A stretch of DNA of 64,000 nt from Streptomyces pyxinicus (GTDB lineage: Bacteria > Actinomycetota > Actinomycetes > Streptomycetales > Streptomycetaceae), in contig NZ_JANUGP010000003.1 in the NCBI RefSeq assembly GCF_024753135.1, positions 124,001-188,000 of the forward strand, written 5' to 3'. The position numbers were made by a program, and so were the translations under genes. Positions 1-8,566 of this stretch are shown piece by piece; within the stretch, counting starts at the first letter, position 1, and every line of letters begins with the position of its first letter. Under the pieces are notes generated by a model that saw only the letters and a program-made list of their open reading frames with translations, had not been told where the DNA came from and did not search any database.

Positions 1-276
1 CTCCAGGCCCAGCAGATGCCCCGCCTCGGCGCGGAACCGGAACCGGCGGGCGGGCCGCCCCTGGCGCCGCGTGGCGCTCCCCTCGGCCACCGTCTCCACG
101 ACCAGACCGGCCTCGATGAGCCCCTCGACGACGCCCTCGACGGTCGGCCGGGACAGCCCCGTGACCCGGGTGACCTCGGTGAGGGTCGCGCAGTCCGTGG
201 CACGCAGCGCGTGCAGCACCACCGCGGAATTGATCCTTCGCAGCAGCGAGGGATCGCCACCGGTCAGCTGCCCCAC
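1..276 (-). CDS. ROK-family-like winged-helix regulator, C-terminus cut by window edge
   Basis: Only the first 92 codons are in the window; the gene runs off the left edge. The start is the GTG at 276, with GGAGG eight bases upstream. The protein begins MGQLTGGDPSLLRRINSAV and carries a winged helix-turn-helix (about residues 15-60, LTEVTRVTGLSRPTVEGVV) followed by a basic wing (RRQGRPARRFRFR). This layout is typical of the N-terminus of ROK-family transcriptional regulators, whose sugar-kinase-like domain would follow. The identity rests on the N-terminus alone, so another winged-helix family is possible. Confidence 0.7.
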   Translation of the reverse strand, partial: MGQLTGGDPSLLRRINSAVVLHALRATDCATLTEVTRVTGLSRPTVEGVVEGLIEAGLVVETVAEGSATRRQGRPARRFRFRAEAGHLLGLE

Positions 277-362
277 CGTCCGTCCTCCCAGCTCGCGGCC
301 GTGTTGGCCGGATCGTACTCGGCCCGGCGCACCCCGGCGAGAGCCGGGCTCCGCGCGGCCCG

Positions 363-1025
363 TCAGCGCGGCTCCACGAACCTCGACTCGTACGCGGCGA
401 TCACCGCCTGCGTCCGGTCGCGCGCCCCGAGCTTGGCCAGTACACCGCTCACATGCGACTTCACCGTCTCGGTCCCCACCACCAGCCGCTCGGCGATCTC
501 CGCGTTCGACAGCCCGCGCGCCATCAGCCGCAGCACCTCCGCCTCCCGCTCCGTCAGCCGCGCCCGCGCCGGCACCGCGCGGGCCGGGCGAGCGGCGGCG
601 CCGTCGCCGTACCGGGCGGCGAGGCGGCGTACGGAGGCCGGGAACAGCAGCGACTCGCCCTCCGCGACCAGCCGTACCGCGTGCACGATCTCGGCGGGCC
701 GGGCCCGTTTCAGCAGGAAGCCGTCGGCGCCCGCGCGCAGCGCCTCGTACACGAGCTCGTCGTCCTCGAACGTGGTCACCACCAGGATCTTCGGCGGCGC
801 GTCGACCGTCCGCAGCACCGCGCGCGTGGCCTCGATCCCGTCCATGAGCGGCATCCGGACGTCCATCGCGACGACGTCGGGGCGCAGCCGGCGCACCAGC
901 GGGATGACCGCCGCCCCGTTGGCCGCCTCGCCCACCACCTCGATGTCGGGCTGCGCCTCAAGCACGGCGCGCAGACCCGCGCGGACCAGGGGCTCGTCGT
1001 CCACCAGAAGTACGCTGACCGGCAT
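363..1025 (-). CDS. NarL/LuxR-type response regulator
   Basis: 220 aa. The N-terminal receiver has the acidic pair Asp9/Asp10 and the phospho-acceptor Asp55 (VVAMDVRMP). The C-terminal LuxR-type HTH (about residues 153-210, LTEREAEVLRLMARGLSNAEIA) ends near the C-terminus. It lies 14 bp downstream of the sensor kinase on the same strand, so the pair forms one operon. The kinase is expected to phosphorylate Asp55. The divergent ABC-2 exporter at 2302-3941 is the likely target, a common arrangement for NarL-type systems in Streptomyces; the inducing signal is unknown. Confidence 0.93.
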   Translation of the reverse strand: MPVSVLLVDDEPLVRAGLRAVLEAQPDIEVVGEAANGAAVIPLVRRLRPDVVAMDVRMPLMDGIEATRAVLRTVDAPPKILVVTTFEDDELVYEALRAGADGFLLKRARPAEIVHAVRLVAEGESLLFPASVRRLAARYGDGAAARPARAVPARARLTEREAEVLRLMARGLSNAEIAERLVVGTETVKSHVSGVLAKLGARDRTQAVIAAYESRFVEPR

Positions 1026-1039
1026 CCGGCCACCCTAGA

Positions 1040-2194
1040 TCAGCCGAGTGGCAGCTCCGCCCGCACCTGCCACTCACCCCCGTCCGGACCGGTGCGCGCG
1101 CTGCCCCCGAGCAGGGCGGCACGCTCCCGTATACCGCGCAGCCCGCTGCCCCGCGTGGCCCCGGGCGCCCCGGCCGGCAACGGGTTGCGCACCTCCAGGC
1201 GGAGGGCGTCCGCGGCGACGGCCACCCGCACCCGCACCGGGACGGCACCGGCGTGCCGCAGCACGTTGGTGAGCGCCTCCTGGAGGATGCGGTACCCCTC
1301 GCGCGAGACCGGGCCGGCCACCTCCGCCACCGGTCCGGTGACCCGCGCGTCGACCTCGGCGCCCGAGGCGCGGGCCGACTCCAGCAGCCGTTCGGCGTCG
1401 GCCAGCGTGGGCCGGGCGCTCGCCGGGTGCTCGGACTCACGCAGCACCCCGAGCACCCGCTCCAGGTCGGCCAGCGCGGCTCGCCCGGTCTCCTCCACGG
1501 CCTCCAGCGCGCGGTCGGTGAACGCCGGATCGCCCGCCGCGCGCGCCGCGCCCGCCTGCACCACCGCCACGGTCAGGGCGTGCCCGATGGAGTCGTGCAA
1601 CTCGCGCGCGATACGCGTGCGCTCCAGCAGCTGCTCGGTGCGCTCCTCCAGGGCGGCCAGCCGCTCGGCCGCGGACGGACCCAGCAGCCGGCGCGCGCAC
1701 CCCGTGACCAGCTCACCGAGCCCCACCACGGCGCCGTACAGGGCGAGCAGCGGCACCGGGGCCAGCAGGGCGTACGCCGGGTGCGGTCCGAGCCGGTCCA
1801 GCACGGGGACACCGGACGGCGCCCGCCCCCAGCCGCACCGCGCCAGTTCGACGGCCATGACCGGCAGCCACACCGACGCGCAGGCGGTCACGCCGCCCAG
1901 GACCATCCGCAGCTCCAGCCACAGCACCGTGCGCACCCGGTCCCGGGCGCTCGCCGACGGCGTCACGGAGATGTCCGGGTCCCCCTGACCGGGCGTCAGC
2001 AGCATCCGGGCCTGCACTCCTTCGCCCACCCGCACGGCGGGCAGCAGCCCGACCGGCACGAGCACGAGCGCCGGCACCCAGGGTCTCGACATGTCGACGA
2101 ACATCCACACGCTCTGCGCCAGCATCGGCACCCACAGATGGAGCAGGCGCGTGTACGTCGTCCCGCGCAGCAGCGGGCGCAGGAAGCGGGCCAT
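1040..2194 (-). CDS. Sensor histidine kinase, HisKA_3 (NarL/DesK) type
   Basis: 384 aa from the ATG at 2194, which has GAGGA upstream; an in-frame start at 2257 would add 21 residues but lacks conserved features. Residues 1-170 hold about four hydrophobic segments with little extracytoplasmic sequence, so it probably senses within the membrane. The phospho-acceptor is His200 in RELHDSIGHAL, typical of HisKA_3. A HATPase domain follows, with an N-box (EALTNVLRHAG) and a G-box (GSGLRGIRER). It is operonic with the response regulator at 363-1025. Confidence 0.93.
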   Translation of the reverse strand: MARFLRPLLRGTTYTRLLHLWVPMLAQSVWMFVDMSRPWVPALVLVPVGLLPAVRVGEGVQARMLLTPGQGDPDISVTPSASARDRVRTVLWLELRMVLGGVTACASVWLPVMAVELARCGWGRAPSGVPVLDRLGPHPAYALLAPVPLLALYGAVVGLGELVTGCARRLLGPSAAERLAALEERTEQLLERTRIARELHDSIGHALTVAVVQAGAARAAGDPAFTDRALEAVEETGRAALADLERVLGVLRESEHPASARPTLADAERLLESARASGAEVDARVTGPVAEVAGPVSREGYRILQEALTNVLRHAGAVPVRVRVAVAADALRLEVRNPLPAGAPGATRGSGLRGIRERAALLGGSARTGPDGGEWQVRAELPLG

Positions 2195-2240
2195 GCGGTC
2201 ATCCTCGCAGCCACCACTGACAACCCGCCTCCCTCGCGCG

Positions 2241-2255
2241 GGGGAGACGATCCCC
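2241..2255. promoter_or_regulatory. Inverted repeat in the kinase/exporter divergent promoter
   Basis: GGGGA-gacga-TCCCC lies between the sensor kinase (leftward) and the ABC exporter (rightward), and a further CGGGGGACGA follows at 2261. It is a candidate binding site for the adjacent response regulator. The basis is symmetry and position only. Confidence 0.35.
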
Positions 2256-2301
2256 ACCGGCGGGGGACGACCGGAAGCCGACGCCCGGCCAGGCTGCTGC
2301 C

Positions 2302-3222
2302 ATGACCAGCATCGACGTACGCGACCTCACCAAGGAGTACGGCGCCCGGCGGGCCGTGGACGGGCTCACCTTCAGCGTCCCGCCCGGCCGCGTCACCGGC
2401 TTCCTCGGTCCCAACGGCGCCGGGAAGTCCACCACCATGCGGCTCGTCCTCGGCCTCGACCGGCCCACTTCCGGCACCGCCACCATCGGCGGGCGCCCCT
2501 ATGGCGCGCTCCACACACCCCTGCGGCACGTGGGCGCCCTGCTGGACGCGGGCGCCGCGCACGGCTCGCGCACCGCCCGCGACCATCTGCGCATCCTGGC
2601 CGCGAGCAACCGCATCCCCGTCCGCCGGGTCGACGCCGTCCTGGCGGAGACCGGGCTGGCCGGGGTGGCAGGACGCCGGGTGCGGACGTTCTCGCTCGGC
2701 ATGCGCCAACGGCTCGGCATCGCCGCCGCGTTGCTCGGCGAGCCCGAGGTCGTCCTGCTCGACGAGCCCGCCAACGGCCTGGATCCCGAGGGCATCGTCT
2801 GGATCCGGACGCTGCTGCGCCGGCTCGCCGCCCAGGGCCGGGCGGTGCTGGTCTCCAGCCATCTGATGAACGAGACCGCCGCGTTCGCCGACCACCTGGT
2901 CGTCCTCGGCCGCGGCCGGCTCCTCGCCGACACCCCGGTCAAGGACTTCATCCACGCGCGCGTACGGCCCGACGTCCGCGTCCGCACCACCGAGCCCGGC
3001 GCGCTCGGCGACCTCCTCACCCGGCATGGCTACGACGCCTCCCGCGCGGCCGACGGCACCTGGACCGTGCGGCACGCGCGCGTGGACGAGCTCGGCCCGC
3101 TGCTGGCGGAGGCGAACATCCCCGTACTGGAACTCGCCGCCCAGGAGGCCACCCTGGAACAGGCCTACCTCGATCTGACCGCGTCCGAAGCCGAGTTCAC
3201 CGCACTGTCCCAGGAGGCCTGA
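2302..3222 (+). CDS. ABC-2 type exporter ATP-binding protein
   Basis: 306 aa. Walker A GPNGAGKST is at about residues 37-45, an ABC signature-like FSLGMRQRLG near residue 131, and Walker B VVLLDEPANGLDPEG near residue 150. The C-terminal 90 residues form the extra domain of DrrA-like drug-export ATPases. The stop lies 2 bp before the permease start at 3225, so translation is coupled. Together they would form an exporter or bacitracin/antibiotic-resistance type pump. Expression is probably controlled by the divergent two-component system. Confidence 0.93.
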   Translation: MTSIDVRDLTKEYGARRAVDGLTFSVPPGRVTGFLGPNGAGKSTTMRLVLGLDRPTSGTATIGGRPYGALHTPLRHVGALLDAGAAHGSRTARDHLRILAASNRIPVRRVDAVLAETGLAGVAGRRVRTFSLGMRQRLGIAAALLGEPEVVLLDEPANGLDPEGIVWIRTLLRRLAAQGRAVLVSSHLMNETAAFADHLVVLGRGRLLADTPVKDFIHARVRPDVRVRTTEPGALGDLLTRHGYDASRAADGTWTVRHARVDELGPLLAEANIPVLELAAQEATLEQAYLDLTASEAEFTALSQEA

Positions 3223-3224
3223 CC

Positions 3225-3941
3225 ATGCCCTTCGCGCCCGCGCTGCACGCCGAGTGGATCAAGATCCGCACCCTGCGCTCGCTGCTGTCCGCCCTCGCGG
3301 CGATGCTGCTCGCCACGGCCGCCTTCGCCGCGCTCGCGACGGCCGAGGCCGACGGGGGTGACGCCGACCCGCTGTTCTCGGTGTTCTTCGGCATCAGCTT
3401 CGGACAGATCGCCGCGATCGCCTTCGGCACCACGGCGGTGTCGGCCGAGTTCCGGAACGGGGCGCTCGGGGTGACGCTGGCGGCGCTGCCCGACCGGCTG
3501 CGCTGGTTCGCGGCGAAGGCCACGGCGATCGCGCTGCCCACGCTCGGGGTCGGCCTGCTCACCGGCCTGGCGACCCTGCTGGTCGGCAAGGCGGTCCTCG
3601 GGGACTCCGGGCCGTCCTGGGGGCAGGGACTGCGCGGCGCGGTCGGCTGCGGGCTGCACCTGACGCTGATGGCCCTGTTCGCCGCCGGACTCGCGGCCGT
3701 GCTGCGCAGCGGGACGGCCACCCTGTCGGTCCTGATCCCGTTCCTGCTGATCGTGTCCTTCGTGGTCGGCGACCTGTCCGGCGGAGTGGCCGACTTCCTG
3801 CCCGACCGGGCGGGCCAAGTCGCCCTGCACAGCGATGGGGACGGGACCCTCGGGCCGTGGGGCGGGCTCGCGGTCAGCGCGCTGTGGACGGGCGCGGCAC
3901 TGTTCGCGGGCGCCTGGTGCGTGCGGCGCCGGGACGCCTGA
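3225..3941 (+). CDS. ABC-2 type exporter permease
   Basis: 238 aa from the ATG at 3225, placed right after the ATPase stop with GGAGG upstream. It begins MPFAPALHAEWIKIRTLRS, the usual cytoplasmic lead-in of ABC-2 permeases, followed by about six hydrophobic segments (for example LLSALAAMLLATAAFAAL and LSVLIPFLLIVSFVVG). It is the membrane partner of the ATPase at 2302-3222. The substrate cannot be read from sequence. Confidence 0.9.
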   Translation: MPFAPALHAEWIKIRTLRSLLSALAAMLLATAAFAALATAEADGGDADPLFSVFFGISFGQIAAIAFGTTAVSAEFRNGALGVTLAALPDRLRWFAAKATAIALPTLGVGLLTGLATLLVGKAVLGDSGPSWGQGLRGAVGCGLHLTLMALFAAGLAAVLRSGTATLSVLIPFLLIVSFVVGDLSGGVADFLPDRAGQVALHSDGDGTLGPWGGLAVSALWTGAALFAGAWCVRRRDA

Positions 3942-3982
3942 CGGCCCGCCAATTGTCAGTGGTGCCCGCTTTACTGGTTCGC

Positions 3983-4429
3983 ATGGACATCGCGAACCAG
4001 CTGGCCCTGATCGACCGGCTGTGCGCCCGGGAGTTCCCGGCCGAGCGCGGCAGGACGGACGTGGGCACGGGCGGCCCGGGGTATCTGACGGCCGAGTTAC
4101 TCCACAGCGGAGACCCCGGCGAGGCCGACGCCGCGGACCGGGAGGAGACCGAGGCGCAGTACGAGGCCGACCGTGACGCGCTCGCGGAGCGGCTCAGCGA
4201 GCGCTGGGGGCCACCCCAGCACTTCAGCCTGTACAGCGTGCTGGAGCGGTTGACGGTGGGCGACGCGGTCGTGGCGGAGCCGTGGGGCACCCTGAGCGGA
4301 CACGTCCCGGACGTCCAGCTCTGGCACATACCCGGGGCCGGCCGCTGGTTCGCCCTCGGCGTGTCACGGTGGGGCGGGGAGCCGCCGTACCGGCTGCTGG
4401 CTGTGGTGACGGAGACGGACCCGGTCTGA
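3983..4429 (+). CDS. Hypothetical protein
   Basis: 148 aa from the ATG at 3983. No membrane segments or signal peptide are visible. The N-terminal half is acidic and helical (EADAADREETEAQYEADRD) and the C-terminal half is rich in Trp (VQLWHIPGAGRWFALGVSRWGG). I do not recognise a family. Start choice is uncertain because no clear ribosome-binding site precedes it; an upstream in-frame start at 3857 would overlap the permease. It is convergent with the Mug-like gene. Confidence 0.65.
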   Translation: MDIANQLALIDRLCAREFPAERGRTDVGTGGPGYLTAELLHSGDPGEADAADREETEAQYEADRDALAERLSERWGPPQHFSLYSVLERLTVGDAVVAEPWGTLSGHVPDVQLWHIPGAGRWFALGVSRWGGEPPYRLLAVVTETDPV

Positions 4430-4457
4430 GCGACGCCGCGGCGAGGGAGGCGGCCGC

Positions 4458-4946
4458 TCAGCCGTCCGCCGCCACCCGCAGCCGGGCGAACTCCTCCGCC
4501 ATCGTCGCCACGGTCCAATGGGCGTTCAGGCCGCTGGGGTTGGGCAGCACCCACACCCGGGTGTCCCCGATGACCCGCTCCTGCGGTCCGACCTTGGCGG
4601 TGCGGTCCGCGAAGGCGGCCCGGTACGCGGTCACCCCGACCACGGCCAGCCACCTCGGCTTGCACCGCGTCACCTTGTCGGACAGCAGCCGGCCGCCCTC
4701 GGCGTACTCCTCGGCGCTCAGCTCGTCCGCCCGCGCGGTGGCCCGCGCCACCACGTTGGTGATGCCCAGCCCGTACGACAGCAGCTCGCCCTGCTCGGCC
4801 GGCCTGAGCAGCCTCGGCGTGAAGCCGGACAGGTGCAGCGCAGGCCAGAACCGGTTGCCCGGGCGGGCGAAGTGCCGGCCCGTCGCCGCCGACATCAGCC
4901 CGGGGTTGATACCGCAGAACAGCACCCGCAGGCCGTCCGCGACCAC
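4458..4946 (-). CDS. mug: Mug-like G/U (G/T) mismatch-specific DNA glycosylase
   Basis: At least 162 aa. The motif GINPGLMSAATGRHFARPGN (about residues 13-32) is the uracil-binding motif of the Mug branch of uracil-DNA glycosylases. VLPNPSGLN near the C-terminus matches the second conserved loop. The enzyme would remove uracil or ethenocytosine from mismatches. The GTG at 4946 is the first ordinary start, but the frame stays open upstream with a family-like sequence (LTRADLEAARDRLVPDV) back to a CTG at 5012, which overlaps the purB stop. A non-standard start is therefore possible. Confidence 0.88.
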   Translation of the reverse strand: MVADGLRVLFCGINPGLMSAATGRHFARPGNRFWPALHLSGFTPRLLRPAEQGELLSYGLGITNVVARATARADELSAEEYAEGGRLLSDKVTRCKPRWLAVVGVTAYRAAFADRTAKVGPQERVIGDTRVWVLPNPSGLNAHWTVATMAEEFARLRVAADG

Positions 4947-5008
4947 GTCCGGTACGAGACGGTCGCGGGCGGCCTCCAGGTCGGCCCTGGTGAGGCGGGG
5001 CGGGGGAG

Positions 5009-6451
5009 TCAGAGGATCGCTCCGGGGGTGTAGCCGGCGGCCTCCGGGTGCCGCTCGACGATCTCCTCGACGCGGCCGACGACCACCCGGACCTGGTCGG
5101 CGGCGGCACCGGTGAAGGACAGCTTGTCGGCCATCAGCGCGGCCAGTCGCTCACGGTCGAGCGGCAGGCGCTCATCGGCGGCGAGCTTGTCCAGCAGGTC
5201 GTTGCGCTCGGCACCCTGCTCGCGCATGGCGAGCGCGGTCGCCACGGCGTTCTCCTTGATCGCCTCGTGCGCGACCTCGCGGCCGACGCCGGCCCGCACG
5301 GCACCCATCAGCACCTTGGTGGTGGCGAGGAACGGCAGATAGCGGTCCAGCTCACGGGCGACGACGGCCGGGAACGCGCCGAACTCGTCGAGGACGGTCA
5401 GGAAGGTCTCCAGCAGGCCGTCCAGGGCGAAGAACGCGTCGGGCAGCGCCACCCGGCGCACCACCGAGCAGGACACGTCGCCCTCGTTCCACTGGTCGCC
5501 GGCCAGCTCGCCGGTCATCGAGGCGTAGCCGCGCAGGATGACCATGAGGCCGTTGACGCGCTCGCAGGAGCGGGTGTTCATCTTGTGCGGCATCGCCGAG
5601 GAGCCGACCTGACCGGGCTTGAAGCCCTCGGTGACCAGCTCGTGCCCGGCCATCAGCCGGACCGTCTTGGCCAGCGAGGACGGCGCCGCCGCCAGCTGCA
5701 CCAGCGCGGTGACGACCTCGTAGTCCAGCGAGCGCGGGTAGACCTGGCCGACCGAGGTGAACGCCTGCGCGAAGCCCAGGTGGCCGGCGATCCGGTGCTC
5801 CAGCTCGGCGAGCTTCGCCGCGTCGCCGCCCAGCAGGTCCAGCATGTCCTGCGCGGTACCGACCGGGCCCTTGATGCCGCGCAGCGGGTAGCGGCCGAGC
5901 AGCTCCTCGACGCGGCCGTACGCCACCAGCAGCTCGTCGGCCGCCGTCGCGAAACGCTTGCCGAGGGTGGTGGCCTGCGCGGCGACGTTGTGCGAGCGGC
6001 CGGCCATGACCAGCTCCGCGTACTCGCCGGCCAGCTTGCCGAGGCGGGCCAGCACGGCCACCGTACGGTCGCGCATCAGCTCCAGCGACAGCCGGATCTG
6101 CAACTGCTCGACGTTCTCGGTGAGGTCGCGCGAGGTCATGCCCTTGTGCACGTGCTCGTGCCCGGCGAGGTCGTTGAACTCCTCGATGCGGGCCTTCACG
6201 TCGTGCCGCGTGACCTTCTCGCGCTCGGCGATCGAGGCCAGGTCGACGGTGTCGAGGACACGCTCGTAGTCGGCGATCGCCTCGTCCGGCACCTCGATGC
6301 CGAGGTCCTTCTGGGCGCGCAGCACGGCGAGCCAGAGCTGCCGCTCCAGCTTCACCTTCTGCTCGGGCGACCAGAGCGTGGCGAGCTGGGCGGAGGCGTA
6401 GCGTCCGGCGAGGACGTTCGGGATGCGGGGCTTGGCGGGCGCAGAAGTCAC
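5009..6451 (-). CDS. purB: Adenylosuccinate lyase
   Basis: 480 aa. It cleaves SAICAR and adenylosuccinate, releasing fumarate, in purine biosynthesis. The fumarase-superfamily signature GSSAMPHKMN is present, as are the conserved MTSRDLTEN and GRSHNVAAQATTLGK segments that carry active-site residues. Length agrees with actinobacterial PurB. The start ATG at 6451 gives MTSAPAKPRIPNVLAGRYAS, the usual N-terminus. Its stop overlaps the possible start region of the mug-like gene, suggesting co-transcription. Confidence 0.97.
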   Translation of the reverse strand: MTSAPAKPRIPNVLAGRYASAQLATLWSPEQKVKLERQLWLAVLRAQKDLGIEVPDEAIADYERVLDTVDLASIAEREKVTRHDVKARIEEFNDLAGHEHVHKGMTSRDLTENVEQLQIRLSLELMRDRTVAVLARLGKLAGEYAELVMAGRSHNVAAQATTLGKRFATAADELLVAYGRVEELLGRYPLRGIKGPVGTAQDMLDLLGGDAAKLAELEHRIAGHLGFAQAFTSVGQVYPRSLDYEVVTALVQLAAAPSSLAKTVRLMAGHELVTEGFKPGQVGSSAMPHKMNTRSCERVNGLMVILRGYASMTGELAGDQWNEGDVSCSVVRRVALPDAFFALDGLLETFLTVLDEFGAFPAVVARELDRYLPFLATTKVLMGAVRAGVGREVAHEAIKENAVATALAMREQGAERNDLLDKLAADERLPLDRERLAALMADKLSFTGAAADQVRVVVGRVEEIVERHPEAAGYTPGAIL

Positions 6452-6524
6452 GTGTCCAGAGTCTACTGGCGATTCGTGCAGGCCAGCGCCATGGGGTGGT
6501 TCGGCGGAAGCTACGAGAGCCTGG

Positions 6525-6866
6525 TCACCGGGCGGCGTCCGCCAGCTCAGCCAGCACGTCAGCGTGGCACCGCTCGGGCGCGCACCAGCAGGCCAGCGTC
6601 CTGCCGCGCAGCTCCGCGACCAGCTCCAACAGCTCCGGACGCTCCAGCAGCCGCGCCCGGTACATCGCCATCACCTCGGACCGGGTGCCGTCCCGCTTCT
6701 TCTTCGGGGTGTCGTAGGCGAAGGGGTTGTACAGCGGATGCCGGGGCAGGTCCCAGCCGCCCATGGTCCAGCGCCGGCCCACATAGACGAGGCCGGCCGG
6801 GGCGTGCTCCAGCCGGGGGCCGAGTTCATGGATCCGGCCCCGGACATTGACCACACGAGTCCGCAT
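6525..6866 (-). CDS. DUF4326 domain-containing protein
   Basis: 113 aa from the ATG at 6866 (MRTRVVNVRG). Features include VVNVRGRIHELGPRLEHAPAG, YVGRRW, HPLYNPF and a C-terminal CWCAPERCHADVLAELA with a conserved Cys-Trp-Cys...Cys-His cluster. These are hallmarks of DUF4326, also found in phages, with no established function. The Cys/His cluster suggests metal binding. It is transcribed in the same direction as purB but separated by 73 bp. Confidence 0.85.
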   Translation of the reverse strand: MRTRVVNVRGRIHELGPRLEHAPAGLVYVGRRWTMGGWDLPRHPLYNPFAYDTPKKKRDGTRSEVMAMYRARLLERPELLELVAELRGRTLACWCAPERCHADVLAELADAAR

Positions 6867-6899
6867 ACCGGCGAGGTTACTCCGGCCGTACGGCACCGG

Positions 6900-7411
6900 C
6901 CCGGGAGGCCGACCCCACTGTCTGAGCGCCGCCCTTCGCCGCACGATCCACGCCGCCCGGGAGCAGGGTGTCCCCCACTCGGTGCGCGGCGGCGGACACG
7001 ACTGGACCGGCCGGCCGCCGACCGATGGCGGCCTCACCCTCGACCTGTCCGGTCTGCGTCACGTGCGGGTGGATCCGGACACCACGGTGGCCGAGGTGGC
7101 GGGAGGCGTGACCAACGCCGACCTCGCCCGCGCCGCCCGGCCCTTCGGCCCCACCGCGGCGACCGGCACCGTCGGCTCGGTCGGCATGGCAGGCCTGAGC
7201 CTCGGCGGCGGCTACGGGCGGCGATTTCGGCGTGGTCACCGCACGGCGCGTCCAGCTCCACCGGACGCCTGCGCTGCTGTCCGGCCGCATCCTGTTCCCC
7301 TGGGCGCGGGCGTCCGCCGTGCTGGCCCGGCCGGCCGAGCTCATACCCGAAGGGCCCGACGAGCTGACCGCGCAGTGCGGCTTCCTGGCCGGTTCCCGCC
7401 GGAGGCCGTGA
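6900..7411 (+). pseudogene. Remnant of a BBE/FAD-linked oxidoreductase
   Basis: Conserved pieces of a berberine-bridge/6-hydroxynicotine-oxidase-type flavoprotein are visible: SVRGGGHDWTGR (FAD-linking His region), DLSGLRHVRVDP, VAEVAGGVTNADLARAA and GMAGLSLGGGYG up to about 7218. The next bases, read in frame 2, give GDFGVVTARRVQLH and ILFPWARA, which in intact enzymes lies some 60 codons further on. An internal deletion has joined the two. The N-terminal 50-60 residues and the C-terminal substrate domain are also missing, so it cannot be functional. Confidence 0.85.
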
Positions 7412-7573
7412 CCGGAGCGACCGGAGCGATAGGAGCACCGTGTGGGGTGCGCCTGCTCCAGGCACCGAGCGTCCGACTGGAAGGCGCCGCTCAACGCCTT
7501 CCAGAGGGCGCGCCGCAGCTCATGGGACACGGCGAATCAACGGCCCCGGCGCCCTCCGCCGTCGTGGTTCGGC

Positions 7574-8560
7574 TCAGGACCTGAGTCCGCCGTAGTCGGT
7601 GTGCTTGTCGCGCCAGACGGCGTGGGGATGGGGATCGGTGAGGACGATGCCGTCGTGCATGGAGAACTCGATCCACACCGACGGGCCGTCTATGCGGACG
7701 TAGTCACCGGGATCGGTCAGCAGTGTCGATCCGGTGAAGCCGACGTGGGTGTCGGGAAGTTCGGCCCGGTAGCGGTCGAGGAACCTGCGGGCGTCCGCTT
7801 CGGGCAGGTCGCCGACGTAGCGGACGATGGCGGCGACGAGCAGGTCACGTTGCGCGGCTGTCAGATCGCGGGCGGCGATGCCTTCGGACCTCCGGGGAAA
7901 CCTCCAGTCCCGGTGCGGGCCGAGCAGAAGGTCGTCGTGCCGCCCCCTGAGTCCGGCCGTCGCCGCCTGCGGGGCGTCGAGGGACTGGAGCAGGGCGGAG
8001 AGGGCCTGCTGTTCCGCTCGTTCGGGCTGGTCGGGCATGCCGTGCCGGGTGAAGGACCGGAACGGCTCGATGCCGCGGAAGGCGGGTGTGGCACCGATCA
8101 GGCGTCCGTCGGCGTAGGTGTTGGCGACCGCGAGGTGATGGCCGCCGAACTGCAGTTGCCAGATCCCGGTGTCGGTGGGTGTGCCGAGGAAGGCGACGAA
8201 GAAGTTGCCGCGCCCGTACGCGTCGCCACCGCCGTGCCGGTGAAGGTACTCGTCCGCGTCGAGGTGCTGTCGGATCCTGTCGTATCCCAAGCCCGGCGAC
8301 GAGCACAGGGCCATGGCGAGCAGGGCGTTGAGGGCCGTCCACTGAGGGGAGGACAGTGTGCCGGTGCGTACGCCGACGCGGCCTCGGTTCAGGTGGTACT
8401 CGGGGAAGTTGGACCAGTTCGCGGCGTTGCGCAGCGTCCGCGTCTGGAACAGGTCCTTCCGCTGTGCGTGGCTCAGCGTGTCGGCGAAGGCGTGGGCCAG
8501 TGCCGCCAGGCGCGGAGTCCCGGCCCCGGGCGGTGAGGCATCTTGGTTCAGGATGGTCAT
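7574..8560 (-). CDS. DUF3500 domain-containing protein
   Basis: 328 aa. It is rich in conserved Trp, His and Asn residues, for example WSNFPEYHLNRGRVGVRTG, GNFFVAFLG, WQLQFGGHHLAVANTY and a C-terminal PSVWIEFSMHDGIVL. These match the DUF3500 family as I remember it; the biochemical function is unknown. No signal peptide is evident. It begins 6 bp after the frameshifted siderophore-interacting protein gene, so it is the last gene of an MFS-SIP-DUF3500 operon. Heme or iron-related chemistry is only a contextual guess. Confidence 0.85.
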   Translation of the reverse strand: MTILNQDASPPGAGTPRLAALAHAFADTLSHAQRKDLFQTRTLRNAANWSNFPEYHLNRGRVGVRTGTLSSPQWTALNALLAMALCSSPGLGYDRIRQHLDADEYLHRHGGGDAYGRGNFFVAFLGTPTDTGIWQLQFGGHHLAVANTYADGRLIGATPAFRGIEPFRSFTRHGMPDQPERAEQQALSALLQSLDAPQAATAGLRGRHDDLLLGPHRDWRFPRRSEGIAARDLTAAQRDLLVAAIVRYVGDLPEADARRFLDRYRAELPDTHVGFTGSTLLTDPGDYVRIDGPSVWIEFSMHDGIVLTDPHPHAVWRDKHTDYGGLRS

Positions 8561-8566
8561 CGGTCG

